This document shows positions 50,103 through 58,936 of a DNA stretch of 64,000 bases, in pieces. The translations under genes were made by a program, and so were the position numbers. The notes beneath the pieces were generated by a model, which was given only the letters and a program-made list of their open reading frames with translations, searched no databases and was not told the DNA's origin. The DNA is from Lachnospiraceae bacterium. Lineage in GTDB: Bacteria > Bacillota > Clostridia > Lachnospirales > Lachnospiraceae. The DNA lies in assembly GCA_024695665.1 (NCBI GenBank), contig JAILHT010000088.1, forward strand, positions 1-64,000, written 5' to 3'. Every line of letters begins with the position of its first letter. Positions within the stretch are counted from its first letter, which is position 1.

Positions 50103-51458
50103 GTGTTTCCTGAGAAGTTTTTGTGGGGAGCTGCATCAGCCGCATATCAGGTTGAGGGGGCAGCATACGAGGACGGAAAATCCGAGGGAACCTGGGATTA
50201 TTTCGGAAAAGAGAACGGAAGAATAGCGCACGGGGAAACCGGAGAGGTGTCGTGCGATCATTATCATCGCTACAAAGAAGATGTAGCATTAATGAAAAAA
50301 ATAGGATTGAAGAGTTATAGATTTTCAATCAGTTGGCCTAGGGTTATGCCAAACGGCACAGGAGAGGTGAACAAGAAAGGGGTGGAGTTTTACTCAAATC
50401 TTGTTGACGAGCTCGTTGCGGCAGGCATTGAACCGCTTGTGACATTGCATCATTGGAATTATCCGATGGCGCTCTACAACAAAGGCGGATGGAAAAACGA
50501 TGAGAGTTCCGATTGGTTTGCGGAATTTACAGAGGTTGTTGTCGATGCACTCTCGGACAGAGTGAAGTATTGGATGACCTTCAACGAGCCACAGCTTTTT
50601 ATCGGAGGATCGCTTCACAGAGGATTCCATGCACCGTTTGAGTCAAATGATACGCAGACAATGATGAAAATATACAAAAATGCATGGCTTGCCCATGGAA
50701 AAGCGGTCAGGGTGATAAGAGAAAAGGCAAAACAGAAGCCTTTTATCGGTATGGCACCAACGGGGCCTGTGGTTATTCCTACAAGCGAAAATCCGACCGG
50801 TGAGGAGATAGAGGAAGCAAGAAGAAAAAGTTTTGCGATAGACCGTGAGGGATATTCTTTCTCAAATGCATGGTGGGCAGATCCTATCATGCTGGGACAT
50901 TTTGCGGAAGGTTCAGAAGAAGAATTTAAGGATGAGCTTCCAAAGATATCGGAGGAGGAGTGGAAAATCATTTCCGAGCCTCTCGATTTTTACGGATTCA
51001 ATGTATATCAGGCGCAGACCGAATATAATGATAATGCAAAATATGATGAGTATGCTTACATGGGAAGCCCGAGAACGGCTATGGAGTGGAATGTCACACC
51101 TGAGGTCATGTATTACTCGGTCAAGTTTTTCTATGAGAGATACAAAAAACCTCTGATGGTAACCGAGAATGGAATGGCAAACAATGATTGGGTGGCACTC
51201 GACAAAAAGGTACACGATCCGCAGAGAATCGACTTCGTGAACAGATACCTTTTATGCCTCGAGAAGGCCATAGATGAAGGAATTCCTGTAATAGGATATC
51301 AATATTGGTCGATAATGGACAATTTTGAGTGGACATTAGGCTATGATAAGAGATTCGGCCTCATATACGTGGATTACAGAACTAAGGAGAGAACTCTTAA
51401 AGATTCCGCACTTTGGTATTCGGATGTGATAAAGACAAACGGAAAAAATCTGAGATAG
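50103..51458 (+). CDS. bglA: GH1 family beta-glucosidase / 6-phospho-beta-glucosidase
   Basis: 451-residue cytoplasmic retaining glycosidase. The acid/base is Glu162 in TFNEPQ and the nucleophile Glu355 in VTENG; the N-terminal FLWGAASAAYQVEG signature is intact. The start is GTG 50103 after GGGGGAG. The C-terminal LGYDKRFGLIYVDY region points to the BglA/BglB glucosidase type more than the 6-phospho type, but I cannot exclude the latter. No PTS or permease gene is adjacent. The convergent ROK regulator might respond to the glucose or glucoside it handles. Confidence 0.94.
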   Translation: MFPEKFLWGAASAAYQVEGAAYEDGKSEGTWDYFGKENGRIAHGETGEVSCDHYHRYKEDVALMKKIGLKSYRFSISWPRVMPNGTGEVNKKGVEFYSNLVDELVAAGIEPLVTLHHWNYPMALYNKGGWKNDESSDWFAEFTEVVVDALSDRVKYWMTFNEPQLFIGGSLHRGFHAPFESNDTQTMMKIYKNAWLAHGKAVRVIREKAKQKPFIGMAPTGPVVIPTSENPTGEEIEEARRKSFAIDREGYSFSNAWWADPIMLGHFAEGSEEEFKDELPKISEEEWKIISEPLDFYGFNVYQAQTEYNDNAKYDEYAYMGSPRTAMEWNVTPEVMYYSVKFFYERYKKPLMVTENGMANNDWVALDKKVHDPQRIDFVNRYLLCLEKAIDEGIPVIGYQYWSIMDNFEWTLGYDKRFGLIYVDYRTKERTLKDSALWYSDVIKTNGKNLR

Positions 51459-51487
51459 GGTCTACAAAAACATACAGACAAACAAAA

Positions 51488-51523
51488 ACAGGTATGCATG
51501 TCAAAATGCATACCTGTTATTTT
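51488..51523. terminator. Terminator between bglA and the ROK gene
   Basis: ACAGGTATGCAT (51488-51499) pairs with ATGCATACCTGT (51506-51517) around TCAAAA-like loop sequence, with T and A runs outside, so it can serve both convergent genes. Confidence 0.9.
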
Positions 51524-52567
51524 TTAATTTGGTGCGTCGAGGATGATGTCGAGCGCAATGTTGAATAAGCCGATAGAGTAGAACTGTTCGTAATTTTCAA
51601 CGTAATAGATTTTTGGGAGAAGTTCCTTTGGAATGTCCTCCGAAACAGACTCCAAAACATTGTTTGCAAATTCCTGGTTGACGCGGCCGCCTCCGATAAA
51701 TACGCATATCTCCGGGTTTAGGATAGTAGCATATATCCTAAGGATAAAAGCTGCATTCTCAAAAAATTCCTCATCGGTTATCTGACGCTCAGGAACTTTA
51801 TTTATCTTTTTTATCCTATGTGGGATAGGAGTCTTTCCTATCTCACCCGCAAAATGTTTGTATCCCTCGAGAATGCTTCCGTTGTGGATTATTCCGCTTC
51901 CCATAGCGGAATTTCCGAAAAAGGCAATTGAAACAAGAGTTTCGACATCGGAATCCTCATAGATGGATTTGTATATACCGTAGGAAATGGCATTCATATC
52001 ATTTTCCATGATAACTCTTCGCCCGAGTGAGGCGGAGAGGTCACTTGCGACATCTCTTCCGTTCAGATGGAGCACACCCCAGGACCCGCGCCACTCACCG
52101 TCAACAGAATATCCGCTTATTCCGAAGGAGATGATGTCAATTGAAGGGTATTCATCGATAATCTCCTTAAGGTGCAGTTCAATCTCGTCAAAGGAATGGT
52201 CCTTCGCCTCTATCGAGCGCTCCGCTATTGTTTCCCGGTTCATATTTAAAACATGGAACTGATAGTTGTAGCTGCATTTGTCCGCAAGGCGAACAAGATA
52301 GAAACAGCAGATCAATTTGTGATTAGCATTTATTTTGTAAGATTTTGCCGGTCGCCCTATTGATTTTGAACTTGGCTCCTCGACTAAAAGAACTTCATTT
52401 GATTCAAAAAGCTCGTTTAAAATGCTTCCGCAGGTTGTCACGCTGAGTCCGGTGTCCTTTGCAATGGACTGTTTTGTACCCGAACCCTGATTCAGAAGTG
52501 CCTGCTTTACAAGATAAACATTTCTTTCCTTAACCTGAATGAAGGTCAATTCATTTGCTTTACTCAT
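51524..52567 (-). CDS. ROK family transcriptional regulator
   Basis: 347-residue NagC/XylR-type regulator. Residues about 10-75 are a winged helix (NQGSGTKQSIAKDTGLSVTTCGSILNEL). The remainder is a sugar-kinase-like ROK domain with ENDMNAISYGI and GSILEGYKHFAGEIG. The CxCGxxGC zinc motif of the ROK signature is absent, and the phosphate-binding DxGxT motif is not clear, so it is a regulator without kinase activity. Its gene is convergent with bglA, which makes a carbohydrate response plausible. GGAGG lies upstream of the ATG on the minus strand. Confidence 0.9.
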   Translation of the reverse strand: MSKANELTFIQVKERNVYLVKQALLNQGSGTKQSIAKDTGLSVTTCGSILNELFESNEVLLVEEPSSKSIGRPAKSYKINANHKLICCFYLVRLADKCSYNYQFHVLNMNRETIAERSIEAKDHSFDEIELHLKEIIDEYPSIDIISFGISGYSVDGEWRGSWGVLHLNGRDVASDLSASLGRRVIMENDMNAISYGIYKSIYEDSDVETLVSIAFFGNSAMGSGIIHNGSILEGYKHFAGEIGKTPIPHRIKKINKVPERQITDEEFFENAAFILRIYATILNPEICVFIGGGRVNQEFANNVLESVSEDIPKELLPKIYYVENYEQFYSIGLFNIALDIILDAPN

Positions 52568-52721
52568 AAAACCTCCGAATAAATACTGACGCTTCTCTTT
52601 TGCATATTATACATTTTGACGAAAATAAAATCAATAAAATGCAAAAATGTTGTTAAAATACATATTAAAATACAAATAAAAATGGTTTTGAAATTATTTT
52701 TAAAATTATTTTTAAAAAAGG

Positions 52722-52749
52722 TTGACAAAATTATAGCGGTGTATATAAT
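52722..52749 (+). promoter_or_regulatory. Consensus promoter of the 48-residue gene
   Basis: TTGACA (52722-52727) and TATAAT (52744-52749) are both exact consensus hexamers with a 16-bp spacer. The 100 bp upstream are A/T tracts of the UP-element kind. This is the strongest housekeeping promoter in the window. Confidence 0.88.
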
Positions 52750-52755
52750 GATAGA

Positions 52756-52812
52756 TGTAACGAGGAGTTACAAAAATAACCAACCAAAAGATCAGCCGGA
52801 AACGGTTGATCG
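52756..52812 (+). ncRNA. Structured leader of the 48-residue gene
   Basis: TGTAAC (52756-52761) pairs with GTTACA (52767-52772) around a GAGGA loop, exactly at the predicted 5' end. A second hairpin pairs GATCAGCCG (about 52790-52798) with CGGTTGATC around a GAAA tetraloop. The two stems could stabilise the message or regulate its translation; the GAGGA loop resembles a ribosome-binding sequence. Confidence 0.55.
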
Positions 52813-52869
52813 AAACAGGGTAACAAGTACATTGCAATTTATAGATAATAAATTGAGGAGGAAACAGAA

Positions 52870-53016
52870 ATGACATTAGACGTATTAAAACTCAACAGAA
52901 TCATGAACAAGAGAGCACAGCAGGAAAGAGATGAGCAGTTTCATCTTCACACACAGATCGCTATGGATCGTGCATATGTTTGCGTAGGAAACGTAACAAT
53001 TCCTGTAACAAGATAA
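52870..53016 (+). CDS. Uncharacterised 48-residue protein, strongly expressed
   Basis: Short gene encoding a 48-residue protein that opens MTLDVLKLNRIMNKRAQQE and closes VCVGNVTIPVTR. It has no signal peptide or membrane segment; residues 5-35 look helical and charged, and the last 13 residues look like beta strands. It has one cysteine. GAGGAGGAAACAG gives an excellent ribosome site, the promoter is exact consensus, the codons resemble those of pflB, and an intrinsic terminator follows, so it is a self-contained transcription unit. I do not recognise a family. A longer open frame on the same strand (52616-52873) runs through the promoter and is not the gene. Confidence 0.78.
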   Translation: MTLDVLKLNRIMNKRAQQERDEQFHLHTQIAMDRAYVCVGNVTIPVTR

Positions 53017-53076
53017 TTTAGTTTAAAAAAAAATCCCTATTATTTTATACATTTACCCAAAATAAACCCTAAAAAG

Positions 53077-53105
53077 AATGATCGCCAAACGGCGGTCATT
53101 TTTTT
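53077..53105 (+). terminator. Intrinsic terminator after the 48-residue gene
   Basis: AATGATCGCC (53077-53086) pairs with GGCGGTCATT (53091-53100) around AAAC, followed by more Ts. Confidence 0.93.
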
Positions 53106-53210
53106 GTATGCACGCTATGGTCGCGATATAACAGAAGTGACATTTGAAAAGAATGCAATCCGGTGTTAAACTGTGTTGTACAAACAGAAATGATATAGGC
53201 GGGGATTATT

Positions 53211-53459
53211 ATGAGACGAATGGAATTTAAAATGGAGAGACCCGGCCTTTGCAAGGTTGGCGATGTTTTAAAAGTGACAGAGGGAAAGCTTCCTACTTCA
53301 TATTATTATACTTTGGGATTTGCATATGCTATGTCCGCGAATTATAAGTTCAATGAGAGACTCAAGTCGCAAGAAGGCACGGTAGTCGACATCGTGGAAA
53401 ACGAGAGAGGCTACTATGTCACGGTAGAGTTTGACGAGGAGGAGCCCAAGAAACGCTGA
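53211..53459 (+). CDS. Hypothetical protein, 82 residues
   Basis: Unknown small soluble protein. It has the pattern of a small beta barrel: [11 protein letters not shown] near the start and [23 protein letters not shown] near the end, with a helix ([20 protein letters not shown]) between. The stop overlaps the TetR start by 1 base (TGATG), so the two are translationally coupled. This placement suggests it belongs to the TetR operon. GGCGGGG precedes the ATG. Confidence 0.75.
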   Translation: MRRMEFKMERPGLCKVGDVLKVTEGKLPTSYYYTLGFAYAMSANYKFNERLKSQEGTVVDIVENERGYYVTVEFDEEEPKKR

Positions 53460-54025
53460 TGGCACAGTCGAAACAGGAAATAAATGATCTTTTGGCCAAA
53501 AGCATAAAGGAGCTGGCGGCCGGAAAGTCGATAGACAAAATAAGAATAAAGGATATAACTGACAAGGCAGAAGTCATAAGACCAACTTTTTACAATCATT
53601 TCCAGGACAAGTATGAGCTTATAGAGTGGATAATGGAGCATGAACTTATAGAACCTATAAAGCCTCTTTTGGACAATGGAATGATAGATGCCGCGATAAT
53701 GCTCCTTTTGAAAAACATCGAAAATGACAAGGCGTTTTATACTGCGGTGTCGAACATGGAAGGACAAGATACTTTCGAGACTATCGCGACAAGGCTTGTT
53801 GCAAATGTTTTGGAAGAAATCATTGATGACGACACCCAAGAGATATCAAAAGCGCATCCATGGCTCACAAAGAAGATGATAGCCCAGTATTTTTCAAAGA
53901 CTATGTGCTTTGTCGTAAAGATATGGATAGACAGCGGGATGCCTATTGACTCCGCGGAGATGGTGGAGGTCTATTCGCTTTTGATGAAGACATCACTTGT
54001 GGATGTCATGGGAGAGAAAAAATAA
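53459..54025 (+). CDS. TetR/AcrR family transcriptional regulator
   Basis: 188-residue regulator. The N-terminal helix-turn-helix (IRIKDITDKAEVIRPTFYNHFQDKYELI, residues 28-55) is of the TetR type, and the C-terminal domain resembles the DhaS-like 'TetR C-terminal' group. It lies upstream of an RND/MMPL transporter operon separated by a terminator, a typical arrangement of an efflux regulator and its target. Ligand unknown. Confidence 0.9.
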   Translation: MAQSKQEINDLLAKSIKELAAGKSIDKIRIKDITDKAEVIRPTFYNHFQDKYELIEWIMEHELIEPIKPLLDNGMIDAAIMLLLKNIENDKAFYTAVSNMEGQDTFETIATRLVANVLEEIIDDDTQEISKAHPWLTKKMIAQYFSKTMCFVVKIWIDSGMPIDSAEMVEVYSLLMKTSLVDVMGEKK

Positions 54026-54138
54026 AAAGAGGTAATTTCGCACAAAAATAGGAGTTTGTTTTTGTGTATAATTTCTTTTAAATGTAAAAAACAGATATAC
54101 AAAAATGAAAAAATGTATAAGTGAACGAACAATGCTTA

Positions 54139-54170
54139 AGGATTGAATATTCAAATATTCAATCCTTTTT
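54139..54170 (+). terminator. Intrinsic terminator after the TetR gene
   Basis: AGGATTGAATATT (54139-54151) pairs with AATATTCAATCCT (54154-54166) and is followed by Ts. The surrounding 54026-54254 gap also has a TATAAT near 54066 and the hairpin repeat at 54195. Confidence 0.9.
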
Positions 54171-54194
54171 TGTATTTTAGCGTATGTAAAAAAG

Positions 54195-54230
54195 ATTTAA
54201 CTCAGTCGGGTTGTATGCTCTGACTTGAGT
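54195..54230 (+). other. Hairpin before the RND operon (repeat copy 2)
   Basis: The 16-mer ATTTAACTCAGTCGGG is identical to 33713-33728. ACTCAGTC pairs with GACTTGAGT with one bulged T. It lies about 25 bases before the transporter ATG, a leader position similar to copy 1 before the peptidase gene. Confidence 0.5.
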
Positions 54231-54254
54231 ATTGAATAGGAAAGAGATGTTATC

Positions 54255-56390
54255 ATGAAAAACTTTGGAAAAGTAATAGTAAAACTTCGAATTCCCATCC
54301 TTATATTGAGTGTGATCCTGCTTATCCCTGCAGCAATAGGATACTTCAATACAAGGATCAATTATGACATACTGTCGTATTTGCCGGAGGACATTGAAAC
54401 CATGGAAGGGCAGCAGATACTGCTCGACGAGTTTCAGACCGGAGCCTTCAGCGTGTGCGCGGTTAGGGGAATGGAGAACAAGCAGATTGCCACACTCGCG
54501 GATGAGATAAAAGAGATCGATGTGGTTAAGGATGTCTTATGGTACGGAGAACTGGCAGACACAAGCATGCCGATGGAGATCCTGCCGTCGGATATAAAAG
54601 ATTCGCTGGTAGCCGAGGATGGGACACAGCTTATGATCATAACTTTCGCATCCTCAATGTCGACGGATGAGACACTTGAGGCTGTGGAAGAAATCAGGGC
54701 ACTTACGGATAAGCAGTGTCTGCTCAGCGGAATGTCTGCCGTGGTTGAGGACATAAAGCTTCTCTGCAACAAAGAGGCTGTCATATACGTAATAATCGCC
54801 GTTATCTTATGTGCTATCGTACTTTCGTTTGCGATGGACTCATTTGTCGTCCAGGCACTTTTTTTGGCAAGTATCGGAATGAGCATTCTCTACAACATGG
54901 GAACAAATTTTATCTCCGGAGAGATATCTTTCATAACACAGGCTCTTGCGGCAGTACTTCAGCTTGCTGTAACAATGGATTATTCAATCTTCCTCTGGCA
55001 CAGCTACGAGGAGAATAAAGAGAAGACGGCAAACAACAATGAAGCCATGGCAGAGGCGATAAATCAGACGCTTGTGTCTGTAATAGGAAGTTCGATAACA
55101 ACGGTAGCCGGTTTCCTTGCGATGTGCTTTATGACCTTTACACTTGGAATCGACCTTGGAATTGTAATGGCAAAAGGAGTTGTGTTCGGTGTAATCGGAT
55201 GCGTAACCATCCTGCCGGCAATGATTCTTGTATTTGACAAGGCCATAGAAAAGACGAGACACAGAGCCCTTCTTCCGGATATCGGACGTATAGGCGGATT
55301 TGTAACAAAGTATTATCCGGTTTTTATAATTGTATTTTTGGTGCTCATCGGTCCTGCATATTACGGACAGGCAAACAACAAAGTATATTACGATCTGGTC
55401 GCAACACTTCCGGACAGCCTTGAGAGTGTTCTTGCCTCCGAGGTACTTGAGGATTCATTTGATCAGGGCGCGACACATGTTATTCTTGCAAAGTCCGACA
55501 TGGAGACAAAAGATGCCTACAATATGGAAAAGGATATAGAGAAGGTCGACGGTGTTAAGGCATGCTTAGGACTCACCTCGGTAGCCGGACCTCTTGTACC
55601 CAAGGAAATCCTTTCGGATGACATTGTAGAAAAACTGGATAACGGAAAATATCAGATGATATATGTAATGTCCGAGTACAAGACAGGATCGGACGAAGTT
55701 AACAAACAGTGTGATGCCATCAAGGAGATCATAAAAGGCTATGACGAGTCGGCAATGCTTATAGGTGAGGCACCTTGTACGGAAGACCTCATAGAGATCA
55801 CGGATGTGGATTTCAAGACGGTAAATATCGCTTCTATAGCAATGATATTTGTCATAATAGCAATCGTTTTGAAGTCAATTAGCCTTCCTTTCATTTTGGT
55901 TATCCTGATTGAGTTCGGTATCTTCGTAAATATGGGAATACCTCATTACACGGGAACGGTTCTTCCGTTTATCGCTTCCATAGTAATAGGAACGATTCAG
56001 CTCGGAGCAACTGTCGATTATGCAATCCTCATGACAAACCGTTACAAGAGGGAAAGATACGAGGGAAATGAGAAGAAGGAGGCAATAAAGACTGCAGTCA
56101 CTACTTCACTACAGTCGGTACTCGTTTCGGCGCTAAGCTTTTTTGCGGCGACCTTCGGAGTAGGTATATACTCCAGCAATGATATGATATCAGCGCTTTG
56201 CATACTGCTCGCAAGGGGAGCAATCATAAGTTTGCTCTGCGTAGCATTTATTCTTCCGGCGCTCTTTATGGTATTCGATCCGATAATCATAAGGACCAGC
56301 GCAGGTTTTATACATAAGGAAAAGAAGAACAAAAAGGAAAAACACAATTCGGGAGGTATGACAAATGAAGTTGTCGAAGTTAAAGGATAA
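54255..56390 (+). CDS. RND superfamily (MMPL-type) transporter
   Basis: 711-residue membrane protein with 12 predicted spans in two repeats of 1+5, each with an extracellular loop domain of about 120-150 residues (residues 35-165 and 375-500). Actinobacterial MMPL and Bacillus YdfJ are the family models. The TMDYSIFLWHSYEE and ATVDYAILMTNRYKRE segments in the fourth span of each half hold the conserved Asp-Tyr pairs linked to proton use. The C-terminus is basic (KKNKKEKH). The last 26 bases overlap the next gene, indicating coupling. Substrate unknown; it probably works with the exported heptad-repeat protein downstream. Confidence 0.93.
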   Translation: MKNFGKVIVKLRIPILILSVILLIPAAIGYFNTRINYDILSYLPEDIETMEGQQILLDEFQTGAFSVCAVRGMENKQIATLADEIKEIDVVKDVLWYGELADTSMPMEILPSDIKDSLVAEDGTQLMIITFASSMSTDETLEAVEEIRALTDKQCLLSGMSAVVEDIKLLCNKEAVIYVIIAVILCAIVLSFAMDSFVVQALFLASIGMSILYNMGTNFISGEISFITQALAAVLQLAVTMDYSIFLWHSYEENKEKTANNNEAMAEAINQTLVSVIGSSITTVAGFLAMCFMTFTLGIDLGIVMAKGVVFGVIGCVTILPAMILVFDKAIEKTRHRALLPDIGRIGGFVTKYYPVFIIVFLVLIGPAYYGQANNKVYYDLVATLPDSLESVLASEVLEDSFDQGATHVILAKSDMETKDAYNMEKDIEKVDGVKACLGLTSVAGPLVPKEILSDDIVEKLDNGKYQMIYVMSEYKTGSDEVNKQCDAIKEIIKGYDESAMLIGEAPCTEDLIEITDVDFKTVNIASIAMIFVIIAIVLKSISLPFILVILIEFGIFVNMGIPHYTGTVLPFIASIVIGTIQLGATVDYAILMTNRYKRERYEGNEKKEAIKTAVTTSLQSVLVSALSFFAATFGVGIYSSNDMISALCILLARGAIISLLCVAFILPALFMVFDPIIIRTSAGFIHKEKKNKKEKHNSGGMTNEVVEVKG

Positions 56391-58914
56391 ATTCAGTAAA
56401 AAATATGTGATAAGAGTTGTATCAGGTGTGCTTATCGTATCATTGGTGAGCAGCACAGGTGTGGCTTACAATGTATATGCCAAGAAAAATGCAAAGAGCG
56501 CCGAGAGTACAGCTAGTACTGAGTCCACTGAGGTGGCTCAAAATGAGGATACCGAGACGGATGATGATATAAGCAGTCTCCTCGAGGATTCTTTAAATAT
56601 AACTGAGCAGGAGAGCGGAAAAGATGAGACCGTGTATGTTATAGCGGATGCGTCAGGAAATGCCACGGAGACGATAGTGAGCGAATGGCTCAAAAACCCG
56701 GACGGAAGCGATACGATAGAGGATGTATCAAATCTTGACAATATCACCAATGTCAAGGGGGATGAGACCTTTACCCAGGATGGCGACAGCATCACCTGGG
56801 AGGCGGACGGAAATGACATCTATTATCAGGGAACAACCGATGAAAAAACACCTATAAGTGAAAAAGTTACCTATTATATGGATGGAAAAGAAATCTCGGC
56901 AGAGGATATAAAAGGTGAGAGCGGCCATGTAAAAATAAGGATCGATTACACAAATAACGAGACAAAAGAAGTTGAGATAGACGGTAAAAAAGAGGAGATA
57001 TATGTTCCTTTCGTTGTGGCATCGGGAATGATGCTGGGTGACAACTTTAAGAATGTTGAAGTGTCGAGCGGAAAAGTCGTATCGAACGGAAACGGGGACG
57101 TAGTACTTGGAATCGCGACACCGGGACTCACAGAGAGCTTGGGACTCGATGAGGAAGATGCCAAAGAGGTCGACATACCTGAGTATGTAGAGGTCGAGGC
57201 GGATGTAGAGAACTTTGAGATATCTACAATACTCACAGTAGTATCAAACAGCTCAACTTTAAATGTAAATGATCTAGATCTCGAGGATGTCGACGAGAAG
57301 ATAGACGATTTACAGGAAGGCTCGACAGATCTTGTGGAAGGATCTGATAAACTTGCCGAAGGAGTTGACACACTCGATGAATCACTCGGAGAATTTTCTG
57401 ATGGAATGAGTGATTTAAAAGATGGAATAAAGAGTTATACAGACGGGGCAAAGTCTGTTGCAGACGGAATAGCAACTCTCTATGACAAGACCCCTGAGCT
57501 TGCGAGTGGAGTCAGCACGTTAAATTCCAGTGCAAGTTCATTGAACAGCGGAATAGCAAAGCTCGATAAAGCATTAAATACAGCTATGACAGATGAGGAA
57601 AAAGCAGCAGCAAAGAAGACCGCTGTGGAGACTGTTGATGCTCAGATGGCTGATGATACAAATACAAACAGTTACAATAATATAAAAGCCCAAGCAGCTT
57701 CGACATTCTACAGCACAGTAGCAAGCGATGAAAACAAGAGCGCTGCGGCAACACAGGCAGCCTCGGATGCAACTGCAACCGTATCAGCCCAGGCGGATTC
57801 AATCAAGGCAGCAGCCGTACAGGCTGTGGATACGCAGATGGCCGATGACTCAAATGCAACAAGCTACAACAATATAAAAGCTCAGGCATCTGCGGCATTT
57901 ACATCCGCAATATCAAATGATACGACAAACTCGCAGATAGCTTCATCGACAAGCTCTGTTATGGACCAGGTAGCAACAGCAGTATCGGACGGAACGGTAA
58001 GTGCGACAGTCAGTGCAATAAGCACACAGCTTGCGGCAGCAGGTGTGTCGGATTCAACTGTTGATGCTGTACTTACAGCGGTTGCGAACAACAGCTCTCA
58101 AATAGCATCCGGGGTGATCTCAAGTGATACATATACATCCGCAAGAGACGGAGCATCATCGGCCCTCGCATCCGGAATCACAGCAAATATTGCAGGACAG
58201 GCATCAGACACGGTCGGGACCACGGTCGCTGATACGGCAAAGACAGCAGCTGAGACAGCAGCGGGAAGCGCCGCAGTGTCAGCCGCATCGCAGGTAGCAG
58301 GATCGGTTGCATCTGAGGTTGCAAGCAGTGTTGTTGAAAGTGTAGCGTCGAGCGCTAAGGACAGTGTAGGAACAAGTGTTGCCGATGCGGTGAAGTCGGC
58401 AGCTGAGACAGCAGCGGGAACAGCAGCAGTATCAGGAGCAGAGAGTGCAAAGAGTAGCATAGCGGCATCGATAGAAGCAAAGGACGAGAAAACAGGATAC
58501 TCTCTTGTGACAGGAATGGCAGCTCTTGCGGAAGGAACAAGCACACTTGATTCATCTGTAGATACTTTGACCGATGGAGTGACAAAACTATACAACGGAA
58601 GCAATACGTTGGTTTCAAACAATACTACATTAAATGATGGAGCAACAAAGTTAAACGATGCAACCGGAGAGATAACAGACGGGGTGTCTGAGCTTGACGA
58701 CGGAGCGAATGAGCTCGCGGACGGAATGCTCACATTTGACGAAAAAGGAATCGAGAAACTTGTGGATCTCTACAACGGAGATGTAAAGAGTGCAACGGAA
58801 CGTGTCAAAGCTGTAGTAGATGCCGGAAAAGAGTATGAGAATTTTGCGGGTAAATCTGACGAGACTGTCGGAAGCACAAAGTTCATCATAAAGACAGCTG
58901 CAATTGAGAACTAG
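56365..58914 (+). CDS. Exported heptad-repeat protein, YhgE/Pip-like, with Ala/Ser-rich repeats
   Basis: 849-residue protein with a single N-terminal membrane segment or signal (VIRVVSGVLIVSLVSSTGVAYNVYA). A beta-rich region follows to about residue 310. XXXLXXG heptads of the YhgE/Pip type come next (LQEGSTDLVEGSDKLAEGVD, then further L/G repeats to 400), then a long Ala/Ser/Thr/Val-rich coiled region (420-720), and a second heptad block to 820. The membrane domain that ends true YhgE proteins is absent. Two internal duplications are visible. Translation is coupled to the RND transporter; GGGAGG lies 9 bases before the ATG. Probably a cell-envelope partner of the transporter. Confidence 0.85.
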   Translation: MKLSKLKDKFSKKYVIRVVSGVLIVSLVSSTGVAYNVYAKKNAKSAESTASTESTEVAQNEDTETDDDISSLLEDSLNITEQESGKDETVYVIADASGNATETIVSEWLKNPDGSDTIEDVSNLDNITNVKGDETFTQDGDSITWEADGNDIYYQGTTDEKTPISEKVTYYMDGKEISAEDIKGESGHVKIRIDYTNNETKEVEIDGKKEEIYVPFVVASGMMLGDNFKNVEVSSGKVVSNGNGDVVLGIATPGLTESLGLDEEDAKEVDIPEYVEVEADVENFEISTILTVVSNSSTLNVNDLDLEDVDEKIDDLQEGSTDLVEGSDKLAEGVDTLDESLGEFSDGMSDLKDGIKSYTDGAKSVADGIATLYDKTPELASGVSTLNSSASSLNSGIAKLDKALNTAMTDEEKAAAKKTAVETVDAQMADDTNTNSYNNIKAQAASTFYSTVASDENKSAAATQAASDATATVSAQADSIKAAAVQAVDTQMADDSNATSYNNIKAQASAAFTSAISNDTTNSQIASSTSSVMDQVATAVSDGTVSATVSAISTQLAAAGVSDSTVDAVLTAVANNSSQIASGVISSDTYTSARDGASSALASGITANIAGQASDTVGTTVADTAKTAAETAAGSAAVSAASQVAGSVASEVASSVVESVASSAKDSVGTSVADAVKSAAETAAGTAAVSGAESAKSSIAASIEAKDEKTGYSLVTGMAALAEGTSTLDSSVDTLTDGVTKLYNGSNTLVSNNTTLNDGATKLNDATGEITDGVSELDDGANELADGMLTFDEKGIEKLVDLYNGDVKSATERVKAVVDAGKEYENFAGKSDETVGSTKFIIKTAAIEN
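57634..58437 (+). repeat. Internal duplications in the heptad-repeat gene
   Basis: VDxQMADDxNxxSYNNIKAQA occurs at residues 424 and 488 (nt 57634 and 57826, 192 nt apart). DxVGTxVADxxKxAAETAAGxA occurs at residues 615 and 666 (nt 58207 and 58360, 153 nt apart). Confidence 0.85.
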
Positions 58915-58936
58915 AAAATATAATTGAGGTTTGGCT

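Noticed and set aside
52616-52873. 85-residue open frame
   Set aside because: It spans the consensus promoter and A/T tracts, has no ribosome site, and encodes a low-complexity Lys/Ile-rich string.
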